DNA from: Myoxocephalus aenaeus
Lineage: Eukaryota > Chordata > Actinopteri > Perciformes > Cottidae
DNA: 64,000 nt
Assembly (NCBI GenBank): GCA_038501785.1
Contig: JBAMJR010000240.1
Coordinates: forward strand, 422,001 to 486,000
Reading direction: 5' to 3'
Shown here: in pieces, positions 24,994 through 36,771 of the stretch
How positions within the stretch are numbered: position 1 is the stretch's first letter
How the letters are laid out: each line of letters opens with the position of its first letter
Translations under genes and position numbers: made by a program
Notes under the pieces: generated by a model
Told to the model about the DNA's origin: nothing
Seen by the model: only the letters and a program-made list of their open reading frames with translations
Databases searched by the model: none

Positions 24994-26201
24994 CCGTCCA
25001 GCACAACTGCCTGATCTCAAAAGAACAGGACCACTTTTCCACACAAGATCACATTCATAGTCACCTTTTTAATTTCCTCTGGGGTGTTTTTCTTTTCTTT
25101 TTTTATTCCCCACACCGAGATCAATCGAAGCAGAAATCCTGGATTTAGAAACAAACAACACAGCCAATGTGGAGGACTGCAAAACAGGTTTAGTCGGTTC
25201 TTTTTATAGAACAAAACGGGGGGGAAATAAGAACAACTGCATTAATATCTGAAAGCAGAACTATATATACGGTATATACTTAAGAGAGGCAAACAAGCAC
25301 AGTTTCTCTTGCCCCTTGACTTCTTGCTTTCTTTGTGGTGGTTGTTTTTGTGGTGGATTGACGGAGGCACAGGAGCAGCCCTGCTCTGAACGCTTTGAGG
25401 CACTACGGTGCTGAGAGAGAAGGGAGGCCCTCACAAATCAACAGTTTGTAAGATACGGAACGGACTAAAGTGGTTTGTTGGCGGCGGCTTTTTTTTTTTT
25501 GTGGCATTATTTGTTTTGAAGTGTGAACTTTACTTGCTCCTGACTGGCAGCCAATCGACCACACAAGCCCGCGACTCCCACAAATCTCCAGCTGCGCTCG
25601 GTCCAGCTCGGGGTTCTGGGCGTTTACTGGTACTCTATTAGATGAGGGCCCAACACGTCCCCTGGCCGTGCACCTGGCAGCCTCGCAGAACTCCTGGATT
25701 TGAAACTCCCAAAGCCCCACGCTATCCAAAGACTTATGAGTTAAACCCTCGAGTTCATCATCGCCCCACACCTGAACACAAGGGGAGCACTCGGGAGAGG
25801 GCGGAGTCTGTCTGGCTCCTCCATGCTGCGTCTGACCTAAAACTGGACATGGGCTGATGTTCCTGGCTACAGATGGGAATTACACGAAGATGGTTGAAAC
25901 CCCAAGTGTGACGACTCTTCTTGCACGTCCCCGCTCATTTTCGTTCCTCCCGTATAGGATGTTGTTACACAGTTGATTTCTCCCTCTTCCCTCTGTCTCT
26001 CTCTCTCTTTTCGCTTTCTGTCTCTTCATATGACAGAAGAGACACCGCTATCATTTGCATTGGCAGATATTGCAGAATCATAAGCTTTTGAGCCTACTGT
26101 TTAAGAGATAGAAAGATAGTTATATATTAAATTCATATTTATATATATGAAATTATATTTTGATTTGTTTGTTTCCACTTAATTCCCAACCATGGTATTC
26201 G

Positions 26202-26202
<1 letters not shown>

Positions 26203-26268
<66 letters not shown>

Positions 26269-26330
26269 GTCTGCGTGTGTGTGTGTGTGTGTGTGGGGTC
26301 TGCGGGGTTGTGTGTGTGTGTGTGCACCTT
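26203..26330. repeat. Compound (GT)n microsatellite
   Basis: GT array of 32 units, then two short GT blocks separated by GGGGTCTGCG units. It lies in the presumed ppm1b 3' UTR. Confidence 0.95.
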
Positions 26331-28443
26331 TTTTTGCGTGTCGACAAATTAAGACACAAAAAAGTCAAAGTTGCACACAGCAGCGTTCCAAAGACGGGGT
26401 TAGGGGAAATTCCAGCCTCACCTTCTTCTCCCCCTTTCTCCTCGACACACACAATCCTGCTTGTGCTACAACTTGTCTTTTCTATCTGTCAATTAACGTG
26501 TAACAAAACAAATATGCCTTTTTTTTGTTTGTTTTTTATTGGAACCCCCCCCATCAATTTCCTTTTTTTTTAATGTTCTTTTTTTTTTATTTATGTATAT
26601 GGCTTTTTAGAGTACTGTGGCCGTGGATAAGAAAACAAGAAGGGGAGCATGACATGTACCTTGTACAGCAGATTGGGGGAGAGGTGTAGGTTTTTGGTGT
26701 TTCACTGTAGGAAGTAAAGGAGACACTGTAGGGACAAACAAAATACACCCCGCCCAGAACTGCGTTCGCGTCATCATTGAAATAGATGTCCTTAATTCTC
26801 TCCACAGCTCCCAGTCTTCATGGACTTGCCTCTGAGGCACAGCGTGGATGCTGGGGAAGCTCTTTTTATCGACCTGGAGTCCATTTCATTTCTTTCAACC
26901 CAAGCACTAATAAGTGATTGAAACAAATATATTTCAGAAAAAGCCTCCTCTTTTTCACTCTGTTCGAAACCAATGTGGGCATTGACAACGTAGATACACA
27001 TACTTTGCATGTGTATTTTTTTTCTTCTGTAGATGCTTTTACAATAGGCTATAACAGAACTGTAATATACATTTCTTTTTTAATCATTCAATTGTGCTTT
27101 CTGAAGTGGTAGTGTTGAAAGAGAATAGACCTAACAGAGTTTACTGGCTGATTAATGTTCTTGTGGTACCCTTGCTCTTGATGCCATATGACAAATAGGT
27201 ACTTGAATGTGTAGTTCTTTTGCAGTTGCGTTTAATGGGATGATTGATTTTTTTCTTTTTTTCTTCTTTGTTTGTGGTGGAGGGAGCGGGAGGGGTGGGA
27301 TCTCTATAGTTGTGCATGTTTTGTGATTGAGGGAGGAGTGTATTTTGTGTGTGAGATGTACTAATGTGGGCATGTTCAGTGTGGTGAAAACCCAGGGTTA
27401 GAGAGGAAAGGGGGATGATAAAAGAACAAGATGGAGGAAAGTGGAACATGTATGGATATTATTTGTCTTTTAGGACTGAAGTTCAGTTGTTGTTTTTTAC
27501 TGCGTCTGATGTTTTGTTTTGTTCTGACATTGAATCCTTTCCATTGTGGACTCTTACAATGTATTCACACTAACACTTCCTGACTTTTTAATATTGTATA
27601 AGGTTTCACCACACTGAACACTATTCTTTTTTTAAGGTTTATGTTTAAGATAAATCAGACACTGGGCTAGGAGAGAAATTAAGGGAGGGAAGGATAAACA
27701 TTAATTATTATTTTTGTATGTAATTTTCATGATTCACACTGATTCCACTGCATGAACAGAATACAAGCAGCACTGCAGCGTCACAGTCTCTCCTCATCAG
27801 TCATGTAATGACTAAAACAAGCTCATTTTGCTCCCTTCATTAAAAAAAAAATAAGTATGTGAGAATAATTATTGTTGTGGAATATAATCTCAAGGGAAGA
27901 ATTCTCTCTTTTTCAAAGGAGACTTTGGTAGTTGGGTGACGCCTTAGTAGTTTGACCCTGCCTTTTAGGATATGTTAAGCAAAGAGAATTTTGCCTCCCG
28001 AGCGTATCGATATTCTGGGCCGCTGGGGTTGAAATAACCGCGAGGACCCCCGAAGGGAGGCGGGATATCGGAAACGGCAAAAGACAGACGTGACATTCCT
28101 CATGTGGGCTTTTTAGGATGGAAATTAACCCTAGTACCCGTTGCCACCTCCCTCTGACATGTCTAGGCACTCTTTATATACATACATACTGTTAGAGTTG
28201 ACAGATTTACAATGGCGTTGATAAATTCCACACTTGTTTTTTATTTATTCCAGTGCTTTTTAGCTCTTATAAAAATGCTGTATTTTGAAGACCGAATAAG
28301 TTAATGATAAGCTGGTGTGCATTTCAGAGTAATGTGTGACCCACTCACCTTCAGGTTTATGAGACTACACCATCCCTTCTTCCTGTACTCATTTCCCAGT
28401 ATGCTATTGTGATGTTACAGACCATACAGTGAACATAAACGTC

Positions 28444-28449
28444 AATAAA
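28444..28449 (+). terminator. ppm1b: Candidate poly(A) signal AATAAA for ppm1b
   Basis: Canonical hexamer on the plus strand, followed 40-60 bases later by T/TTTTTC-rich sequence that could serve as a downstream element. Confidence 0.5.
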
Positions 28450-29960
28450 AGATGGATTTAAGTTTAAAACAGTTTACACTGCTTTGCTTTTTCTTTTTTT
28501 CAGTGGCAACTTGAAATGTCGACTTTGTGTCTTTTTGCAAGCTTTCACTGTTCAGTACCACACAATAGAAAGTTGTCTTTGTTATCTGTTATTTTTGTGT
28601 GTGTTATCCAACGACTGTTTGTGCCCTGTGTGGTGTACATTGTTCAGTGCCAGAGAGCATAACAAGGCTTTGTAAAGAAGAACAAGTCACCATGGAGCTC
28701 AGAAAAGAAGTATTTTCTCATGGCCTGGTGTCCCTGAAGGGCAAATAATTACAATATTTGAATAGTCAGCTTTGATAGTTCTACATGTTGATTAGTATGT
28801 ACTTAACAGGCAGTCCTCTTTGTCCCTGTGTAATTGGGTTCGGGATGTTTGTATTGTTGCAGTAGATATGCAGTCAATGTCCCAGCTAGTGGTGGAAAGT
28901 CAGGTTTATACTCCTACATTGGTAGAGCTACATTTTGATGATACAACTTAATTTGCTTTTACTCGTGTAACATCTTGAGAGAAGGAGTTTTGCGCTGCAG
29001 TATTTTCAAACCCGTAGCAAACATTTTGACTAATGATGAGACGACTAGAGCTCCAGCCCAAAGTTGATTAAACCAATCCAGTTACCATATAATCTTTTAG
29101 TTTGCCACAATTTGCTGACATAAAGTTGGACATACAAAAGTGCAGATCTTGTTCTGCTGTCTAAATGTGTTTATTAATATATTTACAACAGTTATACTTT
29201 ATATCTCAATTCCAGCAAATATTTCCTCAAACAGCGTTGAGGTCAACAAGTCCCTTAGAGGTCGAGTCACGAGGAGACTTTATCTTGACCCTTTGCCGAC
29301 ATTAAAACATCAATAAATGTGTGTGTGTAACTAAATAAACACAAGTGACTAAATGTCATGTTATTTAGATAAATGTTTACGCATACTGCACAATAGGATG
29401 TGGCTAAAACACCCACTTTAGGGACCATTTGGTTAACATCAAAAGAATACCAATATTGGACGGTCATAAAAAGTTTCATGAACATCCGAATTAACAAAAT
29501 GATAATGGGAAAAAAAAAAAAAAAATGAAGACAGCACACTGTGCCCTATGATAATGCAAAATGACTTTGTATGTAATAAAGTTTCATTTTTAAACCGTGT
29601 TTATTCTGTCGCACCATTGTTTAAACAAGTTGACCTCGAAATCTCCATTGCGCATTGGACCAAGCTGTGACTGACACACAGGGAGATGTGTGTTTGCTCT
29701 CTGCCACCACACACATCTCAGTCAACACTGCAACAAGAAATGTTAATCTACCCATTCCCATCCAAGTCTCCTGCTTCCCACATTCCTCAGGTGGCACTGT
29801 GTGTGTGTGTGCGCGTGTGTGGGAGAGAGAGTGAGAGAGAGTGCACTCTGGCCTCTAGCAGTTAAATTGTGTAATGTGGGCTCTTGCAGTCAGTCTGACT
29901 TCCTGAAGAAGAGCTAAATCGACACCGTTTGTTTGCGAGTTTCCCTCTCCTGCGAACCCG
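28450..29960 (+). other. ppm1b-slc3a1 spacer and slc3a1 5' region
   Basis: No exon recognised. A second AATAAA lies at 29575-29580. The slc3a1 promoter and 5' UTR must fall in the last few hundred bases. A GT/GC alternating stretch (29800-29820) and a GAGA stretch (29822-29841) precede the start codon by about 120 bases. No TATA box or other distinct motif was identified with confidence. Confidence 0.5.
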
Positions 29961-32900
29961 ATGAGTATTAACAAGGAGGCCGGCAGCGTGGAGCTGGGCG
30001 ACTGCACCAGGAACCCGGGGTACCAGGATGTGGACGGCGGCGGCGGGTCGGCGGCGGACGACGCCGGCGGAGACCCCGAGGAGAGGTGCGACGCCGCCGC
30101 GCTGAGGCTGAACGAGGCTGCGGAGTACACGCAGATCCAGCCGTACGCCGGGATGCCCAAGGAGGTGCTGCTGCTGCACTCCTCCAAGGCCCGGTACCGG
30201 GTGCCCCGGGAGATCCTGTTCTGGCTGATGGTGGCGTGCACGCTGGCGCTGGTGGCGCTCACCGTCACGGTGATCGCGCTGTCCCCGCGGTGCCTGAAGT
30301 GGTGGCAGATCTCCCCGGTGTACCAGGTGTATCTGCGGTCCTTCAGGGACTCCAACGGAGATGGGGTCGGAGACCTCAAAGGTAAAGATGGCCCCTGACC
30401 TCTGATACAGATCTGATTTTAATCCTCCTTTACACGTATTTATAGCCACACTAGGGGAATGGTTATCATTTGTAACGGCTTTATTCATGACTATGTTGGA
30501 AAAATCCTCCTCCAGCAGGCCACTTTATTTTGGATAGTTCTTTAATTCATCCGGTTGGCATTCTAGAAAATACCTGCAGAGTATCTGGACCAAAAATGTA
30601 TTTATTAACATGGTATTAACATTTATAAATCTAGATCCGATGGCTTATTATAGAGTGTAAAGTTAGCCCACAAGCATTTATCATACCAACACGTAGACCT
30701 ATTTGTTTTTTAATGACCAAATAGAAAGGATAAACAACAAGCAGAAGGACTTTTCATCAAAACATCTCTTATCTCTGTCTTATCACGGTTCTGAATGACA
30801 CAAGTAAATCATTGACTTTGTTCAACCAGTAACAAAGACATTATTAGTTATATAATATTATTATATTTTAATACAACTCTTGCACTTCTTTGTCTTCGGA
30901 CTTGTCTTTGGCACCAAGTCCTCTGGTATCCAGCACTCATCACTGTGGTCTCTCTGGTCTGGCAGGAATTCGGGAGCAGCTGGACCACTTCCAGTACCTG
31001 AACATCAAGTCTGTGTGGGTCAGTCCTTTCTACCGCTCTCCCATGAGGGACTCTGGCTACGATGTGGATGATTTCTTAGCCATCGACCCGCTCTTTGGAA
31101 CCATGGATGATTTTGAAGATCTTCTGGCTGAAATGCACAGCATAGGTGTGTACGTTTGTTTCCTCTACGTATGACCAGGATTGACGGTGGATCACCGCAC
31201 GTCTTGTTTTGGTGGCAGGGTCCGTATCTTGGACTCCTACTAATCTCTCGGTTCCCACCAGATTTGAAGCTGATCATGGATTTCATTCCCAATTATACCA
31301 GCGACCGTCACCGCTGGTTCAACTTGAGCCGGGCCGCAGATCCTCACTACAAGGATTACTACGTCTGGAGCGACTGCAATGCCACCGCACCGAGGCCTAA
31401 TAATTGGGTGTTGATTTTCACTAAATCTTCACTGATGCGTTGCCCTCAGCCCGTTCTCATTCCCAAATACCGACGCTTTGTCGCGTCTCTGGGCGACTAA
31501 AACCGACGCACAAGGCACCTTTTGGCCTCAAGTAACGACAAAACCCGTCCCAGTCATTATCAGACGCTGAGAGAAAATGCTACAGTAGTGTGAAGACCTA
31601 TAAGTATAATGACCCAAAACATCCTCATAGTGCGGACTGGTCAAACACACCTGGACTCTCATCCAGGAGACCGCTGTTCATGTCCCAAAGTGTTATTTTA
31701 AAGTTACATTAGCGATGTTTGTGACATAGTTTCTGAACTTATGTTACGTGCACGTTTACGTGTTTTTGTTTGAGTTGGGAATGAGAACGGGCTGTTGCAC
31801 TATAAAGGTGTGACGTATTGGAATTTACAAAGTATGTGTCTGAGTTGTTTCTGCACTTTCTAATTCTCTTCCTCCTCCTTTCTCTCAGGTGAGTGTGTTT
31901 GGGAGATCGGCGTGGACTTACGATGAAGTTCGAGGACAGTGCTACCTGCACCAATTCCTCAAGGAGCAACCAGAGCTGAACATCAGAAACCCACATGTCC
32001 GCAAAGAGTTGACTGTAAGATTACACGACCACACGCTTCTTTACCTCACGCACATTATCTCTGCTATTGACTCATTTCTAAAAGCGTTTGGTTTTTGATG
32101 ACTCATATAACATATCTCATACAAGGATCTTCAGTCAGTGTCTTCTCCACTGTCCCATGATTGTTGTAGGTTATAATGTGTGATGATGGCCAGCTGATTA
32201 CACATTAACATGAGCTAGTAAACCCTTGTGGGTTTTTAACTGCCAATTCACACATGGAGCGCAAAGAACAGCACAGACTGTGCCTGTTTATTATACATGT
32301 TTATTCTGAAATGAGGGTCAAATGACACCTAAGCAGTGTCTGACCTTCAGCACACTTTCTTTCCACAGCATTTAATTAATTAAGTTGATACTTATGATTC
32401 TATTTCAGGAAATCATTCATTTCTGGCTGGGGAAGGGAGTGGACGGGTTCCGGATGGGTGCAGTGAAGTACCTCCTGGAGGCCACACACTTGAGGGATGA
32501 ACCACAGGTGGACCCAAACAAAGCACCAGTGAGTGTCCCCTCTTAGCGCCTCACTCTAATGGACGCTGTTTGTGACGGGCAGCGATGTCTGCCGGCTTAG
32601 TTCGAGCAGCTGTTCGTTCCTCGACACGGCCACCAAAGATGGTAAGGTCTGTCTGGAATGCCAACTGAAATTGATCCGTGTCAAATGGCAGAGCGGGTGG
32701 GGCCCCGCGTACGGTCACGCTTTAGCTCCAATCACATTTTATTTCAGTGAGTGACATCCGAGGATGAGGAAATTCTGGACTCCTACACAATTTTAGTTAT
32801 CATTTTGACAATTGACAATGAAAAAAATACACATTTATTTAAAAAAAAATGTTTTGAAGCGATGTAGACTAAAGACCCATTTCCAGCCTCCTTCTGAGAT

Positions 32901-35900
32901 GGTCACATGTTGTTAGGTCTGGCTTGTCAAGTTTTTACTTTTAGCCACTGCTCTTTTGTGCACTCGTCACCAAGCAGCTCTTCTTCCTCTGAACTCAAAG
33001 TTCAGTTTTAGTTAACAATCTGTGTTGTAACATTCAGTTATGCAATTTTACTATCATATTATTTTGTTGCATGATATACCGTCTGATATGTCAGAGTGCA
33101 GATTGTAACGATCTGAGGGATACAAGCAGCCCTGTGGGCCCGAGCTGCTCCGCTGAAGCAGTACTCCAGTGTAGCTGGCACAACAAACACAATCGCCCGC
33201 TGAGTGGGAGAGTTCACAGTGTTCGTGATTCATCATTCATTTAGCTGTGGCTTAAATGTCAGGTTCATCTTGTCCCTTCTGGAATTCAAAGGGGGCATGA
33301 TTTGCGCAGAGCTCACTGAGAAAGACTTTTTGTACCATGGAGACTGAAGTTATTTCTCACAGAGGACAGATTAGTAGAAAAGAGGCATATTTTGGTGGAT
33401 TAGCACGTCATTGGGAATTACCTACCACTTGAGAATAACTGACTCTACTGTCGACAGAGAGCTCTACTCACCGCTGCATTGGCCGGCTACTCATTTAATA
33501 ACCCACGCCCAGCGGTGCTTTATGGGGCAATGCACAGAGATGTTCATGCAATCTACAAAAAAAAAGTGGAAGCACTAAATTGCAATAAAGAGTCACAGCT
33601 GTGTGTTTATTGGGATATTGAGAAATGTATCACAACCTTGAATCTGATCATCATAACTTACCAGCTATCAGTGTTCTCGTTATTGCTTTACTGCTGGTTG
33701 TAGCTTTAAATTCAGACCAATTCTGTGCTTTGCTGGCTGTGTGCTGAGCGGTTTACTCATGTAACAGCATGGCTAAAGCTACCGCCTCAGAAACGTGTGG
33801 GTTGTCCCTGTGTTTAACACATTAGGTGTTTAGGAGCATTATTTCACTGTCCTTGAAAAAGCTTATGAAGCACTGAAGCAGGTCCCGGGCTTGTTCACTT
33901 AAAACCTAGTTAAAAAAAAAACATTACTCCATTATTAAACCAAAAAGTCTGTATCACTTGGCCTCTACTCTCTCTATCTGATTTCTACTGATTTTTCCAA
34001 CGGCCTGGCCTGTGACCCGGTGCTTAGGCCTGACAAAGGAACACATTTACACCCAAGCTCTCATAACCCCCAGTGGGCAGAGGAAAACACAGTTGAGCTC
34101 TCTTGATCCACGATGGTGGATGATCTAAGGGTGGAAGCTTTACTGTAAATGGCCCACTAGTGCCCGAAACCACATGCAAAACCAATTCATCTAATAGGCC
34201 TGACATCCAATAATAGCTACATTACCTCATATTTATTTATATTAACAACCACCCAGGAGTCCGTGGCCTCAGAGAGGGACCTCCACCATGACTACACCAC
34301 CAGTCAGCTGGGCCTGCATGACCTGCTGAGGGACTGGAGGGCTGAGATGGAGGTCTACAGCCGTGAGCCTGGCAGATACAGGTACGGGAGACATACAATA
34401 ATATTATTGCACAATTTGAACTGGGAATGCTCTTACCTACTTAATTTGACATATGATGATCATGATGCCATAAGGTTCACATAGCTCATCATTCGTGATT
34501 GTATTTCTTACGCAGTTCTTAAACAGTCCTGTGTATTGTCTTGCGTTTCACTACGGTCTATACATATGATGACAATAAGATGAACTTGACACATAGTAAC
34601 AATACATAATTATGAGCATTTTTCAGATAAAAAATATCCTTCTTTTCTACAGGTCTGGAACCTTTTCTGGTATACATTTCTACTTTAGTTATTCAATTCT
34701 TGTTAAAGGCAAATGAAAGAGGATGAAACTCAAGTTTTAAATGTTGACTGGCTGAGGATCAGATTGCATGTTAAACAACACCATAAACAAGTTATTGATC
34801 CACTTCAGGTTGATGGCGACGGAGTCTTATGATTACGACGAGGTGGAAAAGACCATGATGTACTATGGCACCCCGCTGGTTAAAGAAAGTGACTTCCCCT
34901 TCAACTTTTACCTGCTGGACCTGCCTCAGAACACCAGCGGCTTGTGGGTTCAACATCTGGTCCAGCTGTGGATGGCCAACATACCCGAGGGACAATGGGC
35001 CAACTGGCTGGTGAGTCAGGAGTCCGCTCACTTTATCTATACATCCTATATCCTTCACTTTTTTTTTAAACTTTTCTCTTCCATAACCCCAACCTGTCCA
35101 CTTCACCCTGCCTTCCTTCCTCCCAACGCATCTCTCTCACCTCTCCACCTTCCATGTATTTCACTTACCTCCACTGTGTATAAGGTTGGGAACCATGACA
35201 AGCCTCGAATAGCCTCCACTGCTGGTCAGACCTACATTTGTGTCATCAACATGCTGCTGCTGACCCTCCCAGGCACGCCCACCACTTACTACGGCGAGGA
35301 GATCGGCATGGAGAACATTAATGTCACAGACAGTCAGACACAGGACCCTGCTGGCAAATACAATGCGGTCAGTACTCTGCATTCAAGGAAAAAAAAAAAA
35401 TTAGCCACTGTAACGACACAGCCCTTTTAATTGATGACATTACAAAACAGGACGAAATGTGTTTGGACTCTTATAGTGACATAATTGTATCCAACTTTAT
35501 CACAAAATACAGACTGGAAAAAGTCAAATTCATAAACATTCATTGTCAGTAGAAGCTGAAGTGCTTCAATGATTCCTGTCCTTTCACCGCAGAGTGCCAG
35601 TCGGGACCCTCAGCGGTCTCCAATGCAGTGGAGTGGTGACATGAACGCGGGCTTTAACAACAAAACCAACATCACCTGGTTGCCTGTACACCCTGACTAC
35701 AGAAGCATCAATGTGGAGGTACAGAACTCTTTCAATGCTGTTCAACTCTGGAGAACCATCTGGCCTTGTTTTACATTGTGTATCCGCTCGCCACTCGCTC
35801 TTCCAGGTCCAGAAGGAAGATAAGGGGTCTGTTCTGGCTCAGTACCGTTTCCTGAACACCCTGCGGCAGTCAGAGCTCCCCCTTCAACGCGGATGGTTCT

Positions 35901-36238
35901 GCTACGTCCACGCTGATGCCAGTGTCTTCTCTTACCTCCGGGAGCTGGACGGGCTGGACCGAGCTTTCCTCATGGTGCTTAACTTTGGTAAAGAATCTGC
36001 CATCACAGATCTCTCGTCTATTCGAGAGTTACCAGACCAGTTGAAGGTGCTGAAGAGCACAAACCAAGTCAGCGACGGCAAGGCGTTACAAAAGTCTCGT
36101 ATCCCGACGGAGGCAGGAGAGGGTTTGGTGATTCAGTACTCCGCCGACACTCGGTTTAATCCAAACCACCCAGAACAGTGCTACGTCTCTGAGAAGGCCT
36201 GCTATTTGAGTGTCGTGGATATACTTTATACATGCTAA
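29961..36238 (+). CDS. slc3a1: Amino acid transporter heavy chain rBAT (neutral and basic amino acid transport protein)
   Basis: Ten exons: 29961-30381, 30966-31145, 31262-31407, 31889-32014, 32409-32528, 34257-34381, 34809-35010, 35185-35367, 35593-35718, 35807-36238. They join in frame to 686 residues (human 685). rBAT is a type II membrane glycoprotein that pairs through a disulphide with the light chain b0,+AT (SLC7A9) to take up cystine and dibasic amino acids in kidney and gut. Visible: cytosolic N-tail, conserved PYAGMPKEVL at 61-70, membrane segment about 85-107, linking Cys111 (SPRCLKWW), then a GH13-like ectodomain with several N-x-S/T sites and a closing CYLSVVDILYTC tail. Exon 3 uses a weak GTGTTG donor. 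The region II Asp of GH13 enzymes (DAVK in human) is Gly308 here (MGAVK), while region IV keeps NHDKPR (443-448). Confidence 0.96.
32529..34256 (+). other. slc3a1: slc3a1 intron 5
   Basis: Largest slc3a1 intron, 1.7 kb. No exon, long repeat or RNA gene recognised. The open frames in it lack exon-like borders. Confidence 0.5.
34500..34600 (+). repeat. Possible retrotransposon 3'-end fragment
   Basis: Ends 'ATATGATGACAATAAGATGA' + 'ACTTGAC', which resembles the 'tgacaataaagatgaacttgaac' termini of fish L2-type repeats. It is short and diverged, so only a weak call. It lies in slc3a1 intron 6. Confidence 0.3.
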
Positions 36239-36349
36239 TATGAATTATATTATAAATATGATGGCACTCAATTATTAAAGTTCACAGCAGCAATCAAACG
36301 ATCAAGATTCTTTTTTTCACGTCTCCTCTATACAAGATCGATGTCATAT

Positions 36350-36355
36350 AATAAA
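36350..36355 (+). terminator. slc3a1: Candidate poly(A) signal for slc3a1
   Basis: AATAAA 112 bases after the stop codon. A weaker ATTAAA lies at 36274-36279. Either gives a short 3' UTR. Confidence 0.6.
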
Positions 36356-36771
36356 GAGGACCATTGCTGATACATTCACTGTTGATATTGATTTGGGCAC
36401 CATCGTGTCAACAATTTGTCTTCATAATGGTAGATCTTTAGGTCATTGCTGTGAGATTCCTGACTCCCCCCTGGTGGATGTGCTATCTCTTCCTCCTGCG
36501 TGGGGGCCGAGGAGGCTCCAGGCCCAGCTCTGTGTATAGGAATGCTAGCGTGAGGGCTTCCTGTGTCGGGAAGAAAAGACGGAGGACATTTCTCAGTCTG
36601 TACCCAGAGACTCAACTGATAAAACTAATGCTAGTGTTCACAATGTGAGAAAACGGTTGGGCTACATTTGAAATACAAAATGTATTGAAAAACCTCCTGA
36701 TCAATCAGGCATTTTTTTGTGATAGCACATAGTTAAAATGCTCAACACATTTTCCAAAGCGTCAAATCCCT

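Larger units (their letters stand above)
24994..28449 (+). other. ppm1b: Probable ppm1b 3' UTR
   Basis: Non-coding sequence after the TAG at 24991-24993. The first canonical poly(A) signal I would accept is AATAAA at 28444-28449, giving a 3.5-kb UTR that contains a GT array (26203-26330) and several T-rich runs. A second AATAAA at 29575-29580 could extend it to within 400 bases of the slc3a1 start codon. The UTR length is an inference; transcript data would decide it. Confidence 0.5.

Noticed and set aside
29855..30488. Long minus-strand frames opposite slc3a1 exon 1
   Set aside because: Shadows of the GC-rich coding exon on the plus strand, which has clear homology to rBAT.
31156..31500. 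Open frame reading through slc3a1 exon 3 into intron 3
   Set aside because: Homology ends at NNW; the next exon continues it exactly in frame. Kept only as a possible intron-retention product.
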